A DNA stretch of 64,000 bases from Streptomyces sp. WM6386. GTDB taxonomy: Bacteria; Actinomycetota; Actinomycetes; Streptomycetales; Streptomycetaceae. The DNA is taken from positions 4,780 through 68,779 of the forward strand of contig NZ_JXTE01000023.1 in NCBI RefSeq assembly GCF_000972385.1, given 5' to 3'. Both the position numbers and the translations under genes were made by a program. Every line of letters begins with the position of its first letter. Positions within the stretch are counted from its first letter, which is position 1. This document shows, piece after piece, positions 17,809 through 26,270 of this stretch. The notes under the pieces were generated by a model. That model was not told where the DNA came from. It ran no database searches and saw only the letters and a program-made list of their open reading frames with translations.

Positions 17809-18291
17809 TCACTCGCCCGCGTAGGCCCTCTCCAGGGCCGCGATGTCGAACTTGCCCATCGCCATGAACGCCTCGGTCACACGGGCCGCCTTCGCCGGGT
17901 CCGGGTCGGTGACCATGGTGTCCAGCGTGTCGGGGACGACCTGCCAGGACAGTCCGTACTTGTCCTTGAGCCAGCCACAGGGGCCGGGCTCGCCGCCGCC
18001 CTCGAGGAGCTTGGCCCAGTAGTAGTCGATCTCCTCCTGGTTCTCGCAGAAGATCATGAAGGAGGTGGCCTCGGTGAACTTGAACTGAGGGCCGCCGTTG
18101 AGCCCGAGGAACTTGTGGCCGTTGGCCGTGAACTCGACGGTCATCACTGTGCCCGCAGGCTGCATCGCCCCCTCGGGGTAGCGCGCGACCTTGCCGACAC
18201 TGGAGTTCTTGAAGACCGAGACGTAGAAGTGGGCGGCCTCCTCGGCCTGGCCGTCGAACCAGAGACACGTGGTGAAACCGTCGGTTGCCAT
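17809..18291 (-). CDS. VOC family protein, PhnB / 3-dmu-9_3-mt type
   Basis: A 160-residue single-domain protein of the PhnB-like branch, recognised by LWFDGQAEEAAHFYVSVF, GHKFLGLNGGPQFKFTEA and YGLSWQVVP. Despite the historic methyltransferase name the family is a glyoxalase-fold group of unknown chemistry. It starts at the ATG 18291 and diverges from the epoxide hydrolase gene. Confidence 0.87.
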   Translation of the reverse strand: MATDGFTTCLWFDGQAEEAAHFYVSVFKNSSVGKVARYPEGAMQPAGTVMTVEFTANGHKFLGLNGGPQFKFTEATSFMIFCENQEEIDYYWAKLLEGGGEPGPCGWLKDKYGLSWQVVPDTLDTMVTDPDPAKAARVTEAFMAMGKFDIAALERAYAGE

Positions 18292-18402
18292 GAGTACCTC
18301 CTGGGCGGGCGGATCGCTGTCACCTGTGTCGACCGATCCTCGCCGCGAAACTCATCGGTCGCTTGGCCGGTTAATCCAGGTGGCCCGTACACCGTTCGGA
18401 AC

Positions 18403-18416
18403 TAGCATCCGGGTCA
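18403..18416 (+). promoter_or_regulatory. -10 element of a probably leaderless mRNA
   Basis: TAGCAT at 18403-18408 lies seven bases before the ATG at 18416, the distance at which transcription normally starts, and there is no ribosome binding site before that ATG. The epoxide hydrolase mRNA is therefore probably leaderless, a common arrangement in Streptomyces. The -35 region is weak. Confidence 0.55.
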
Positions 18417-19621
18417 TGACGTCTTCGCCCGCCGGCACCGGCCTTCACACCTTCCGCATCGACATACCGCAGGCCGACCTGGACGACCTCCACGACCGCC
18501 TCGACCGGGTCCGGTGGCCCGACGAGCTGCCCGGGGTGGGCTGGGCCTACGGCGTGCCGGAGGGGTATCTGCGCGAGCTGGTGCGGTACTGGCGGCACGA
18601 GTACGACTGGCGGGCGGCGGAGGTGCGGCTGAACGAGTGGCCGCAGTTCACCACCGAGATCGACGGCGCCCATGTGCACTTCGCGCACATCCGCTCCCCC
18701 GAGCCCGATGCCACCCCGCTGATCATCACCCATGGCTGGCCGGGGTCGATCGTCGAATTCCTCGACGTCGTCGGCCCGTTGACGGATCCGGCCGCGCACG
18801 GCGGCGATCCCGCCGACGCCTTCCATCTCGTGGTGCCGAGCATCCCCGGCTTCGGGTTCTCCGGGCCGACCCGGGAGACCGGCTGGGAGGCGCGCCGGAT
18901 CGCCGACGCATGGGTCGAGCTGATGACACGCCTCGGCTACGAGCGGTTCGGCGCCCAGGGCGGCGACTGGGGCGCGGGCATCTCCCGCGAGCTGGGCCGT
19001 GTCCATCCCGACCGGGTGATCGGCATCCACCTCAATCTGCTGCCCGGCGCACAGGCGGCCACGGAACCGACCGAGGAGGAGCTTCGGGCACTGAGCCCCG
19101 AGGAGCGGGAGCGGACCCGGCTCTCGTGGCGCAAGTGGGCCGCGTGGTTCCGCGACGGAGTGGGCTACTTCCACCTCCAGTCCACCCGGCCGCAGACCCT
19201 CTCGTACGCGCTCACCGACTCGCCGGTCGGCCAACTCGCCTGGATCGTCGAGAAGTTCCAGGAGTGGACGGACTCCGACGAACTGCCCGAGGAGGCCGTC
19301 GACCGGGACCTGATGCTCACCAACGTGATGCTGTACTGGCTGACCGGCACCGCGGGCTCCTCCGCCCGGGTCTACTACGAGCGCGCCCACGCCAAGGGCG
19401 ACCGGATCGCCGCCCAGCACAAGCCCTCGACCGCCCCGACCGCGGTGGCCTCCTTCCCCGGCGACCCGCAGATCCCGCTGCGCCACAAGGCCGAGCGCAC
19501 CGAGAACATCGTGCGCTGGACCGAGCTCGACCGGGGCGGCCACTTCGCCGCGATGGAGGAGCCTGACCTGCTGGTGGGCGACGTACGGGCCTTCTTCCGG
19601 CAGTTGCGCGAGAAGGGCTGA
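18416..19621 (+). CDS. Epoxide hydrolase (EHN / alpha-beta hydrolase)
   Basis: A 401-residue enzyme of the juvenile-hormone / microsomal epoxide hydrolase type. The N-terminal EHN domain (about 10-115) precedes the alpha/beta hydrolase domain with the oxyanion motif HGWPGS (106-111), nucleophile Asp184 in GGDWGAG and catalytic His in GGHFAAMEEP near residue 379. It opens epoxides with water via an ester intermediate. An upstream in-frame extension has no support, and the ATG at 18416 sits at the expected start of a leaderless transcript. Confidence 0.92.
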   Translation: MTSSPAGTGLHTFRIDIPQADLDDLHDRLDRVRWPDELPGVGWAYGVPEGYLRELVRYWRHEYDWRAAEVRLNEWPQFTTEIDGAHVHFAHIRSPEPDATPLIITHGWPGSIVEFLDVVGPLTDPAAHGGDPADAFHLVVPSIPGFGFSGPTRETGWEARRIADAWVELMTRLGYERFGAQGGDWGAGISRELGRVHPDRVIGIHLNLLPGAQAATEPTEEELRALSPEERERTRLSWRKWAAWFRDGVGYFHLQSTRPQTLSYALTDSPVGQLAWIVEKFQEWTDSDELPEEAVDRDLMLTNVMLYWLTGTAGSSARVYYERAHAKGDRIAAQHKPSTAPTAVASFPGDPQIPLRHKAERTENIVRWTELDRGGHFAAMEEPDLLVGDVRAFFRQLREKG

Positions 19622-19642
19622 GACCTGCGGTGAAAGCGGCGC

Positions 19643-19672
19643 TCTGCCCTCGGCGAATCTGCCGCGGGCAGA
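19643..19672. promoter_or_regulatory. PopR-type operator upstream of clpP3
   Basis: A perfect palindrome TCTGCC-GCG-GGCAGA (19658-19672) is preceded by an identical half-site TCTGCC at 19643-19648, 15 bp earlier. As I recall, TCTGCC-N3-GGCAGA is the sequence recognised by PopR in S. lividans, and popR is encoded just downstream. The ATG of clpP3 is 73 bp away. Confidence 0.75.
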
Positions 19673-19744
19673 GAACGGGCTGAAGGGCGCCGCCCGAGGT
19701 CAAGAGTGGAGTCGACGGCATCCCCGCCACCACGAGGAGAACCG

Positions 19745-20383
19745 ATGACTCCACTCACCACGCTCGCCCCGCGGGCGGAGGAGGGCGACACCGCGCCCTC
19801 CCGCTTCGACGACCAGTTGGCCGCCCAACTGCTCGGCCAGCGGATCGTCCTGCTCGGCACCCAGGTCGACGAGGTCTCCGCGAACCGGGTCTGCTCCCAA
19901 CTGCTGATCCTGTCCGCGGAGGACCCGCGCACCGACATCAGCCTGTACATCAACAGCCCGGGCGGCTCGGTGTACGCGGGCCTCGCCATCTACGACACGA
20001 TGCGGCTCATCCCCAACGACGTGTCGACGCTCGCCATGGGTTTCGCGGCGAGCATGGGCCAGTTCCTGCTCTGCGGGGGCGCGCCCGGCAAGCGGTACGC
20101 CCTGCCGAACGCGCGGATCATGATGCACCAGGGGTCGGCGGGCATCGGCGGGACCACGGCCGACATCGAGATCCAGGCGGAGAACCTGGACCACAGCAAG
20201 CGGACCATGGAAAGGCTGCTCGCCGAGAACACCGGCCAGACGCCGGAGACCATCGCCCGGGACGGCGACCGCGACCGCTGGTACACGGCCGAGCAGGCCA
20301 GGCAGTACGGAATGGTGGACCAGGTCGTGGAGTCGCTCGCCGACGTCCGCCCGGCCGCCTCGAAGCGACGGATGGGGCTGTGA
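19745..20383 (+). CDS. clpP3: ATP-dependent Clp protease proteolytic subunit ClpP3
   Basis: A 212-residue ClpP peptidase subunit with the whole triad: Ser103 (GFAASMGQ), His128 (ARIMMHQ) and an Asp in [13 protein letters not shown]. The oligomerisation and substrate-channel motifs INSPGG and IYDTM are intact. In Streptomyces the clpP3-clpP4 operon is a backup protease switched on when ClpP1/P2 fail. GAGGAG precedes the ATG at 19745 by five bases. clpP4 follows after one base. Confidence 0.92.
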   Translation: MTPLTTLAPRAEEGDTAPSRFDDQLAAQLLGQRIVLLGTQVDEVSANRVCSQLLILSAEDPRTDISLYINSPGGSVYAGLAIYDTMRLIPNDVSTLAMGFAASMGQFLLCGGAPGKRYALPNARIMMHQGSAGIGGTTADIEIQAENLDHSKRTMERLLAENTGQTPETIARDGDRDRWYTAEQARQYGMVDQVVESLADVRPAASKRRMGL

Positions 20384-20384
20384 C

Positions 20385-20987
20385 ATGGGGAACTACACGA
20401 TTCCGTACGTCGTCGAGCGGACCGCTAACGGTGAGCGGTCCTCGGACGTCTTCAGCCGGTTGCTGTCGGAGCGGATCATCTTCCTCGGCACCGAGATCGA
20501 CGACGGGGTGGCCAACGTCATCATCGCGCAACTCCTCCATCTGGAGTCGTCCGCGCCTGACAACGAGATCGCGATCTACATCAACTCCCCCGGCGGCTCG
20601 TCCACTTCGCTCATGGCGATCTACGACACGATGACGTACGTGCAGGCACCGATCTCGACGTTCTGCGTCGGACAGGCGGCCTCCACGGCGGCCGTGTTGC
20701 TGGCCGGCGGGGATCCCGGGCGGCGGTTCGTGCTGGAGCACGCGCGCGTGCTGCTCGGCCAGCCGGCCAGCGGCGGCAGCCGGGGAGCGATCTCCGATCT
20801 CGCCCTCCAGGCCAAGGAGATGATGCGGATCCGCTCCCAGGTCGAGGAGGTACTGGCCCGCCACACGCACCACGACGTGGCGACGCTGCGCGCGGACATG
20901 GACCGCGACAAGGTGTTCACCGCCGAGGAGGCGGTGGCGTACGGGCTGGCGGACGAGGTGGTGAGTCGGCGCCTCGTGGGGGTGTGA
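20385..20987 (+). CDS. clpP4: ClpP4-like subunit lacking the catalytic histidine
   Basis: A 200-residue ClpP homologue co-transcribed with clpP3 (one-base gap). The nucleophile Ser100 (VGQAASTAA) and Asp171 are kept, but the position that is His in MIHQP of active ClpPs is Gly125 ([12 protein letters not shown]). The charge relay is broken, so this subunit is unlikely to cut peptides by itself. It probably forms a mixed barrel with ClpP3, supplying structure or ATPase docking. Whether all Streptomyces ClpP4 proteins share this change should be checked. Confidence 0.88.
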   Translation: MGNYTIPYVVERTANGERSSDVFSRLLSERIIFLGTEIDDGVANVIIAQLLHLESSAPDNEIAIYINSPGGSSTSLMAIYDTMTYVQAPISTFCVGQAASTAAVLLAGGDPGRRFVLEHARVLLGQPASGGSRGAISDLALQAKEMMRIRSQVEEVLARHTHHDVATLRADMDRDKVFTAEEAVAYGLADEVVSRRLVGV

Positions 20988-21002
20988 GGCGCCGGGTTCC
21001 GC

Positions 21003-21392
21003 TCAGGCGGCCAGGCAGAGCCCGTCGTACGACGAACCGGGCGCCGCCCTGCGGCTGCCGACGGCGTGCCGGCTGGTGATCCGGACGAGTTCGCCCTGGG
21101 CCCGTCCGAGCAGGTCGCCGAGACCCAGTCCGAGGGCGTGGGCGGCGGCCGCGAGGACCTCCGACGAGGCCTCCTTGCGACCCCGCTCCACCTCGGAGAG
21201 GTAGGGCATGGAGATGCGCGCCTCGTCGGCCACGTCCTTCAACGTGCGCTCCTGGGCGAGCCGTTCACGGCGCAGGACGTCGCCGACCAGGTCACGCAGC
21301 AAAGGCTCCTTGGCTTGCGGTGCGGCGGCAGGGCGGGCGGTCCCCGGGCGCAGGGGGATGACGCGGGCTTGGTTCGTCGCTTCTTCGCTCAC
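21003..21392 (-). CDS. popR: XRE-family activator PopR
   Basis: A 129-residue protein with an XRE helix-turn-helix at about residues 42-90 ([30 protein letters not shown]). It belongs to the ClgR/PopR family and ends in LAA; in S. lividans the last two alanines of PopR mark it for degradation by ClpP1/P2, so it accumulates and activates clpP3-clpP4 only when that protease is lost. Position next to clpP3-clpP4, the matching operator at 19658-19672 and the C-terminal degron all support the name. It is convergent with clpP4. Confidence 0.88.
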   Translation of the reverse strand: MSEEATNQARVIPLRPGTARPAAAPQAKEPLLRDLVGDVLRRERLAQERTLKDVADEARISMPYLSEVERGRKEASSEVLAAAAHALGLGLGDLLGRAQGELVRITSRHAVGSRRAAPGSSYDGLCLAA

Positions 21393-21578
21393 CTCTTCAG
21401 CCTAGAAGCCGTGGACCACAGCGGAAGGGATCAGCACAGGATCAGCATTCTGCTCTGGGGGGAATCGCCGGGGCCCGCCGTACGGCACGGATCGACCCGG
21501 TCGGCATGCACCGGCACGCACCGGGTAGGTGCAAAGGAGACTGCCCTCGGGCGATCCGCTGGTCAGCGGCGGACATAC

Positions 21579-21603
21579 GCATACGTCGTCGCTGTGCGGG
21601 TAC
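21579..21603 (+). promoter_or_regulatory. SigB-type promoter before the sigma factor gene
   Basis: GCAT-N15-GGGTAC (21579-21603) fits the Streptomyces SigB consensus GNNT-N14-16-GGGTAY. Transcription would start near 21610, leaving a leader of about 78 nt before the ATG at 21688. A weaker copy, GCAT-N15-GGGTAG, lies at 21504-21528. The sigma factor encoded downstream belongs to this promoter's class, so autoregulation or cross-control is likely. The rest of 21393-21687 holds no gene. Confidence 0.65.
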
Positions 21604-21687
21604 CCGTGGGACCGCGAAGCACAGTTTCGGAAAACAACCGAGGCTGAAGAGGCTGACGTCAAGCCGTGACTTGCGTGGGAGAGGTAC

Positions 21688-22575
21688 ATGGACACCGCCG
21701 TGATCCGGTCGGAGGCACAGGTCGTGGAGAAGACCGCCGGGACCAGCACGGGTGAGACATCACTGCCAGGAGTCGTGAACCCCCGGAGCGTGGCACCGCG
21801 CGACGCGCGGGAGCTGTCGCGCCAGTTCTTCCAGCGCCTGACCGAGCTCGAGGAAGGCACGCACGAATACCAGTACGCGCGCAACACGCTCATCGAGATG
21901 AACATGTCCCTCGTGCGCTTCGCCGCCGGCCGGTTCCGCGGTCGCGGCGACGACATGGAGGACATCGTCCAGACCGGCATGATCGGCCTGATCAAGGCCA
22001 TCGACCGGTTCGACCTGACGCGGGAGGTCGAGTTCACCTCCTTCGCCCTGCCGTACATCGTCGGCGAGATCAAGCGGTTCTTCCGTGACACCACCTGGGC
22101 GGTGCACGTGCCGCGCAGGCTCCAGGAGCTGCGGGTCGAACTGGCCAAGGCACGTGAGGAACTGGCCAGCCGGCTGGACCGGGAGCCGACGGTGGCCGAG
22201 CTCGCCACCCTGATGAACATCGCCGAGTCCGAGGTGATCGAGGCGCAGATCGCCGCGAACGGCTACAACTCCTCGTCCCTCGACGCCGCGCTCACCGGCG
22301 ACGGGCCCGAGAACGGCGAGTCGGTCCTGGCCGACTTCATCGGTGTGGAGGAGGACGGACTGCGCCTCGTCGAGGACTTCCAGTCGCTCGCCCCACTGAT
22401 GGCCGAACTCAGCGAGCGCGACCGGCAGATCCTTCATCTGCGGTTCGTGGAGGAGGCCACCCAGGCGGAGATCGGTGAACAGCTGGGCTGCTCGCAGATG
22501 CATGTTTCCCGGCTGATCAAGCGCATCATCACCCGGCTGCGCACCGGCATGCTGGGCGAGTTGGGCTGCGCCTGA
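21688..22575 (+). CDS. RNA polymerase sigma factor, SigB/SigF/SigG subfamily
   Basis: A 295-residue alternative sigma factor with region 2 at about 70-140 (DMEDIVQTGMIGLIKAIDRFD, then YIVGEIKRFFRDTTWAVHVPRR), region 3 at 150-215, and region 4 at 245-290 (SERDRQILHLRFVEEATQAEIGEQ family motif). Streptomyces has about nine paralogues for osmotic and oxidative stress and differentiation; which one this is cannot be settled here. An intact SigB-type promoter lies upstream. It is convergent with an RsbW-like ATPase gene, separated by a bidirectional hairpin. Confidence 0.92.
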   Translation: MDTAVIRSEAQVVEKTAGTSTGETSLPGVVNPRSVAPRDARELSRQFFQRLTELEEGTHEYQYARNTLIEMNMSLVRFAAGRFRGRGDDMEDIVQTGMIGLIKAIDRFDLTREVEFTSFALPYIVGEIKRFFRDTTWAVHVPRRLQELRVELAKAREELASRLDREPTVAELATLMNIAESEVIEAQIAANGYNSSSLDAALTGDGPENGESVLADFIGVEEDGLRLVEDFQSLAPLMAELSERDRQILHLRFVEEATQAEIGEQLGCSQMHVSRLIKRIITRLRTGMLGELGCA

Positions 22576-22584
22576 GACGAGAGG

Positions 22585-22612
22585 TGACCGCCGGAGGTGT
22601 CTTCGGCGGTCA
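22585..22612. terminator. Hairpin terminator between convergent genes
   Basis: TGACCGCCG, a 10-nt loop, CGGCGGTCA gives a perfect 9-bp stem lying between the sigma factor stop (22575) and the stop of the ATPase gene (22610-22612). There is no U-tract, as is usual in Streptomyces, and it would serve both strands. Confidence 0.7.
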
Positions 22613-23065
22613 TTCCGTCTCCAGTCGCAGGACGGCGCTCACTCTCTTCCCGACCGGCACCCGTTCCGCGCTGACCTCGGCCGCCAGCGCGTGCACAATC
22701 TCCAGGCCGTGCCGGCCGACCCGCTCGGGGTCCTTGGGGAAGCGCAGGGGCATTGCCGCGCTGCTGTCGTAGACCGACACGGTGACGACCGCGTCCGTGC
22801 CCTCCAGGTCGAGGATGTACGGCCCGTTGCTGTGCCGGTCCGCGTTGGTGACCAGCTCGCTCACCACCAGAAGCACCTCGCCGTCGGCCCGGTCACCGAT
22901 CTCGGCGCACCACTCGGTCCTGAGCTGCTCGAGGAAGTGCGCGGCGAAGTTGCGGGCCTCGGCGATGCATCCCGGTTCGCCGGTGTAGTGGGCCGCCCGC
23001 CGTAGTGGATCCACGGGCACGTCGAAACCAGTCGGTATCACTGCCCCGTCCAGGTGCTCGATCAT
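22610..23065 (-). CDS. RsbW-like ATP-binding protein (possible anti-sigma factor)
   Basis: A 151-residue HATPase_c domain protein of the serine-kinase/anti-sigma type. Recognisable boxes are the N box VVSELVTNADRHS (about 67-79), a degenerate G1 region (VYDSS) and VGRHGLEIVHALA near 117-129. Proteins of this kind sequester sigma factors and phosphorylate STAS antagonists. It faces the SigB-type sigma gene, and a STAS protein is encoded at 13834-14256, so a partner-switch is possible. Partner identity is inference; Streptomyces carries dozens of such ATPases. Confidence 0.82.
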   Translation of the reverse strand: MIEHLDGAVIPTGFDVPVDPLRRAAHYTGEPGCIAEARNFAAHFLEQLRTEWCAEIGDRADGEVLLVVSELVTNADRHSNGPYILDLEGTDAVVTVSVYDSSAAMPLRFPKDPERVGRHGLEIVHALAAEVSAERVPVGKRVSAVLRLETE

Positions 23066-23179
23066 GCGTTTCTCTCTCGGAAGCCGGACTGGCCGGACGC
23101 CTGCTGCACCAGTGCTCGTACCCCGAGCGCGGCTCCGCAGTCCCCATAACGGGTCGTGTCGGTCACATGGCTGGTGACG

Positions 23180-24394
23180 TCACCGCGGACCCGGGGCACT
23201 GTACGTGGACCCCGATTCTGTCGGTGTGTCGAATGCCAGTGGGGGCTGAGGCACAGAGGTGTCCGCGGACGGCTCGTCCTCTTCGGTCGCCCCGGAGTCC
23301 GACGTGGGCGGGCACGGTGTCGCTGTCGCCGAGTCGCTGGGAGTGTCCGTGGGCGTTCCGGAGGGAGTGCCGGTGGCGGTGGTGAGGCACGGCTCCGGGG
23401 AGGAGGGCGAGGTGGACGGCGAGGTCGGTGTCGTGGGCGCGGTCGGTGTGATCACACTCGCGGACGGGGCGACCGGGTTCACCGGCGGCTCGGTCGGCTT
23501 GTCCTTGTGGGCCGTGTCGCCGCGGTGGCGGGCGACCCAGTCGTCGGAGTCGTGGTCGTAGATCACGAAGATGTTGATGACGGTCACGGAGGGCGCGACC
23601 ACCACGACGTTCGAGGGCCGGTAGGACGACCATGTGTCGCCGGTCCGCTTCGGGGCGCTCCGCTGGGCGACCGGCGGGGTCAGGGGGTTGCCGCACGCGC
23701 AGCGCACCCGGGGCACGCCGCGGCTGTCGACGAGGACGGCGGTGCCGGACTGGAGGACGGCCTGGTAGCCGGTGGCGTGTCCGTCCCGGTAGCCGTGGTT
23801 GGTGACGCGGGTGTCCATGCGCAGCTGGACCGGGGTGAGCGAGCGCAGGTAGGCGGGGACGCCGGACGGCTGGACCCCGGCGACCGAGGCGAAGGCCTGG
23901 TTGACCGGGGGGTTCGCCCGGAGGGCCTTGATCTGGCGCTTCACGTCGCAGCTGGCGACGTTGCGGGTGCCGCCGTAGAGACCGGGGGCGCTGCCGTCGA
24001 CGCCGCGTACCGCGTTCGGGGAGGCCGACTCGGTGGCCGGGGAGGCGGAGACGGGTGCGGCGGAGCTGTCGGTCGCCGTCGACCCGGTGAAGGGGTCGGG
24101 GCCGGTCTTGCCGGCTGCCTGGAGGAAGACCTCGCTGTTCCCGCTCTTGCCGGAGCCGCCGTCAGGGCGGGTGAGGACAAGGCCCAGGACCACGGCGGCG
24201 GCGACCGCGGTGGCGAGCAGGGCGATACGGGGCACGGAACGCCACCAGGGGCGGTGCGGTTCCGGGGAGGGCGGCGCGCCCCCGCTGCCGCCCGGGGGCT
24301 GTGAGGGCGGCCCCGAAGGCGGCTGGGAGGGGCCCGACAGCGGACCGGAGGGCGGTCCTGTGGGCCGGCCGGAGGACGGTGGTTCGACGCTCAC
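23180..24394 (-). CDS. DUF6777-type membrane-anchored protein
   Basis: A 404-residue protein. Residues 1-50 are Pro/Gly/Ser-rich and cytoplasmic, followed by one membrane segment (about 56-75, RIALLATAVAAAVVLGLVL). The outer domain (about 85-290) starts EVFLQAAGKTGPDPFTG and includes LYGGTRNVASCDVKRQI and VRCACGNPLTPP, which I associate with DUF6777. The last 110 residues are a Thr/Pro/Ser-rich tail. Function unknown; a sensor or wall-associated role is possible. The start is a GTG at 24394 after GAAGAAGG. Confidence 0.8.
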   Translation of the reverse strand: MSVEPPSSGRPTGPPSGPLSGPSQPPSGPPSQPPGGSGGAPPSPEPHRPWWRSVPRIALLATAVAAAVVLGLVLTRPDGGSGKSGNSEVFLQAAGKTGPDPFTGSTATDSSAAPVSASPATESASPNAVRGVDGSAPGLYGGTRNVASCDVKRQIKALRANPPVNQAFASVAGVQPSGVPAYLRSLTPVQLRMDTRVTNHGYRDGHATGYQAVLQSGTAVLVDSRGVPRVRCACGNPLTPPVAQRSAPKRTGDTWSSYRPSNVVVVAPSVTVINIFVIYDHDSDDWVARHRGDTAHKDKPTEPPVNPVAPSASVITPTAPTTPTSPSTSPSSPEPCLTTATGTPSGTPTDTPSDSATATPCPPTSDSGATEEDEPSADTSVPQPPLAFDTPTESGSTYSAPGPR

Positions 24395-24555
24395 GAGCCC
24401 TTCTTCCCGACGTGGAACTCCTGCGGCTTTTTTGCCTTTACCCCGCTTTTATCCCCGCCCCTTACATTGTGTGCTCCGGTGTCGTGCCGCTCGCAAGCCG
24501 ACGCGGACGGCCCTCTCGGCGGGCGGGGCCCCCGGGCCCTGCTTAGCGTGGCAGG

Positions 24556-25860
24556 GTGAGCCCGCGAACCCGCTCCGACCAGGCCATCGCCCCCCACGGC
24601 TGGGTACAGGCCCTCCTCACGGTCCTGTCCGCACTGATCGCCATGGGCGTCGCCGCGACTCTCGGACTGTGGGCGGCCGGGGCGACGGACCTTCCCGACG
24701 GCGCGTTCCCCCGGGTCGTGGCGGCGACGGTGGTCACCGCGGTCGGCGGCACGATCGAGCTCTCCGGCAACGCCGGTGGACTGGCCGACACCCAGGCGGG
24801 CCTCACCGTGATCCCGCTGTCCGTCACGCTCGTCGGGGCGCTCGTGATCGCCGCGGGCTTCCTGCGTCCGCTGCGGCACCGGGCGGTCGCGGGCGCCGGG
24901 GAACTGGCCGGCTGGGCCGCCAGGGTCGCCGTGCTGTGGCTGCTCGCGCTGCTCGCCCTGGCCCTCGGCGCCCGGCAGACCTTCCAGCTGTCGCTCGGCG
25001 ACGGCACGCTCTCCGACCTGGGCGATGTGTTCGGTGTCTCGCCGAAGGTCGGCTTCGAGACGGACCTGCCCCCGACCCTGTTCTTCGGTCTGCTGTGGCT
25101 GGCCGGTGTCCTGGTGCTGGCCCTGCTGGTCTCGCGCGGAGCGCCGCTCCCGGCCCGGCTGCTGCGCTTCCAGGCGACGGTACGGCCGGCGGCGTACGCG
25201 ATGGTGGTGCTGCTCCTGGTCTACGTGGCCCTGGGCATCGTCATCGCCGTCGTCGTGGCGGTCACGCGCGGGCAGGCGGCGGCGACCCTCGCCGTGATCC
25301 TGCTCGGCATGCCGAACCTGGTGTGGCTGACGCTCACGATCGGCCTGGGCGCCACCTGGAACGGCCGGGTGGAGGGCCCCTTCGGGCTGCCGATGCCGCA
25401 TGTCCTCGACGAGGTGCTGCGCGGTTCGGACACCGCCACGCTGAATCTGCGCACGCTGGCCGAGTACGACGGCCGGGTGTGGTGGCTCGTCGCCGTGGAC
25501 GCGGTCCTGCTGCCGGCCGCCGCCTTCCTGATGGCGGCGCGCTCCCCGGCCCGCATGCGCGCCTGGCAGCACGCCCTGCACATGGCGGTCGCGCTCGCGC
25601 TCACGGTGCTGATGATCTGCCTCGTCGGCCGGATCTCCGCGCACTACGGCCTGTCCGTCCTCGGCATCGGCGACCTCGGCGGCGATCTCAACGGGGAGCT
25701 CTTCCTCGAGCCCGAACTGTGGACCGCCGTCGGTCTCGCCGCACTGTGGGGGCTCGTCACCGGCTTCCTGGGCGCGCTCCTCGCCCGTCCGGTGCGGCGG
25801 ACCGGCGAGGCGAAAACGGCTGGGACCGCAGACGCCGGGCGTGACAGTGTGCGGCCATGA
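24556..25860 (+). CDS. Streptophobe family membrane protein
   Basis: A 434-residue polytopic protein with about ten hydrophobic segments, matching the streptophobe family, which is limited to Streptomyces relatives and has no assigned function. The GTG at 24556 has no clear ribosome binding site, while a TAGCGT -10-like element at 24544-24549 sits six bases before it, so the mRNA may be leaderless. Its stop overlaps the start of the next gene (ATGA). Confidence 0.82.
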   Translation: MSPRTRSDQAIAPHGWVQALLTVLSALIAMGVAATLGLWAAGATDLPDGAFPRVVAATVVTAVGGTIELSGNAGGLADTQAGLTVIPLSVTLVGALVIAAGFLRPLRHRAVAGAGELAGWAARVAVLWLLALLALALGARQTFQLSLGDGTLSDLGDVFGVSPKVGFETDLPPTLFFGLLWLAGVLVLALLVSRGAPLPARLLRFQATVRPAAYAMVVLLLVYVALGIVIAVVVAVTRGQAAATLAVILLGMPNLVWLTLTIGLGATWNGRVEGPFGLPMPHVLDEVLRGSDTATLNLRTLAEYDGRVWWLVAVDAVLLPAAAFLMAARSPARMRAWQHALHMAVALALTVLMICLVGRISAHYGLSVLGIGDLGGDLNGELFLEPELWTAVGLAALWGLVTGFLGALLARPVRRTGEAKTAGTADAGRDSVRP

Positions 25861-26270
25861 CGCTGCCGCTCGAAGACCGCCTGGCCATCACCGAGTTGAT
25901 CTCCCTGCACGGCCATCTGGTCGACGAGGGGCAACTCGACCGCTTCGAGGAGGTGTTCACCTCCGACGTCGTCTACGACCTCTCCGACTACGGACAGGGC
26001 GAGGTCACCGGCGTCCCCGCGCTACGGGAGGCCGCACTGACCCTGGGCTCGGCGAATCCCGTCGCGCACCTCGTCACCAACGTGGTGATCGCCGAGGCGC
26101 AGGACGGCCAAGTGCGGGCCCGGTCCAAGGGGTTGGGCATCATGGCCGACGGCTCGTGCGGGTCGGTGACGTACGAGGACACGGTCGTCCGTGTCGGCAC
26201 CGGCTGGCGGGTGTCGCACCGCAAGGTGTCGCCGCGGCGGGTGCCGCTGAGTGGAACTAGCCGCCCCTGA
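25857..26270 (+). CDS. SnoaL-like / NTF2-fold protein
   Basis: A 137-residue protein of the SnoaL-like polyketide cyclase / nuclear transport factor 2 fold, beginning LPLEDRLAITELISLHGHLVDEGQ and ending with a VSHRKVSPRR strand. These small alpha+beta cones bind hydrophobic ligands and act as isomerases, dehydratases or unknown binders. Translation is coupled to the streptophobe gene by the ATGA overlap. Its last 14 bases overlap the convergent kinase gene. Confidence 0.85.
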   Translation: MTLPLEDRLAITELISLHGHLVDEGQLDRFEEVFTSDVVYDLSDYGQGEVTGVPALREAALTLGSANPVAHLVTNVVIAEAQDGQVRARSKGLGIMADGSCGSVTYEDTVVRVGTGWRVSHRKVSPRRVPLSGTSRP

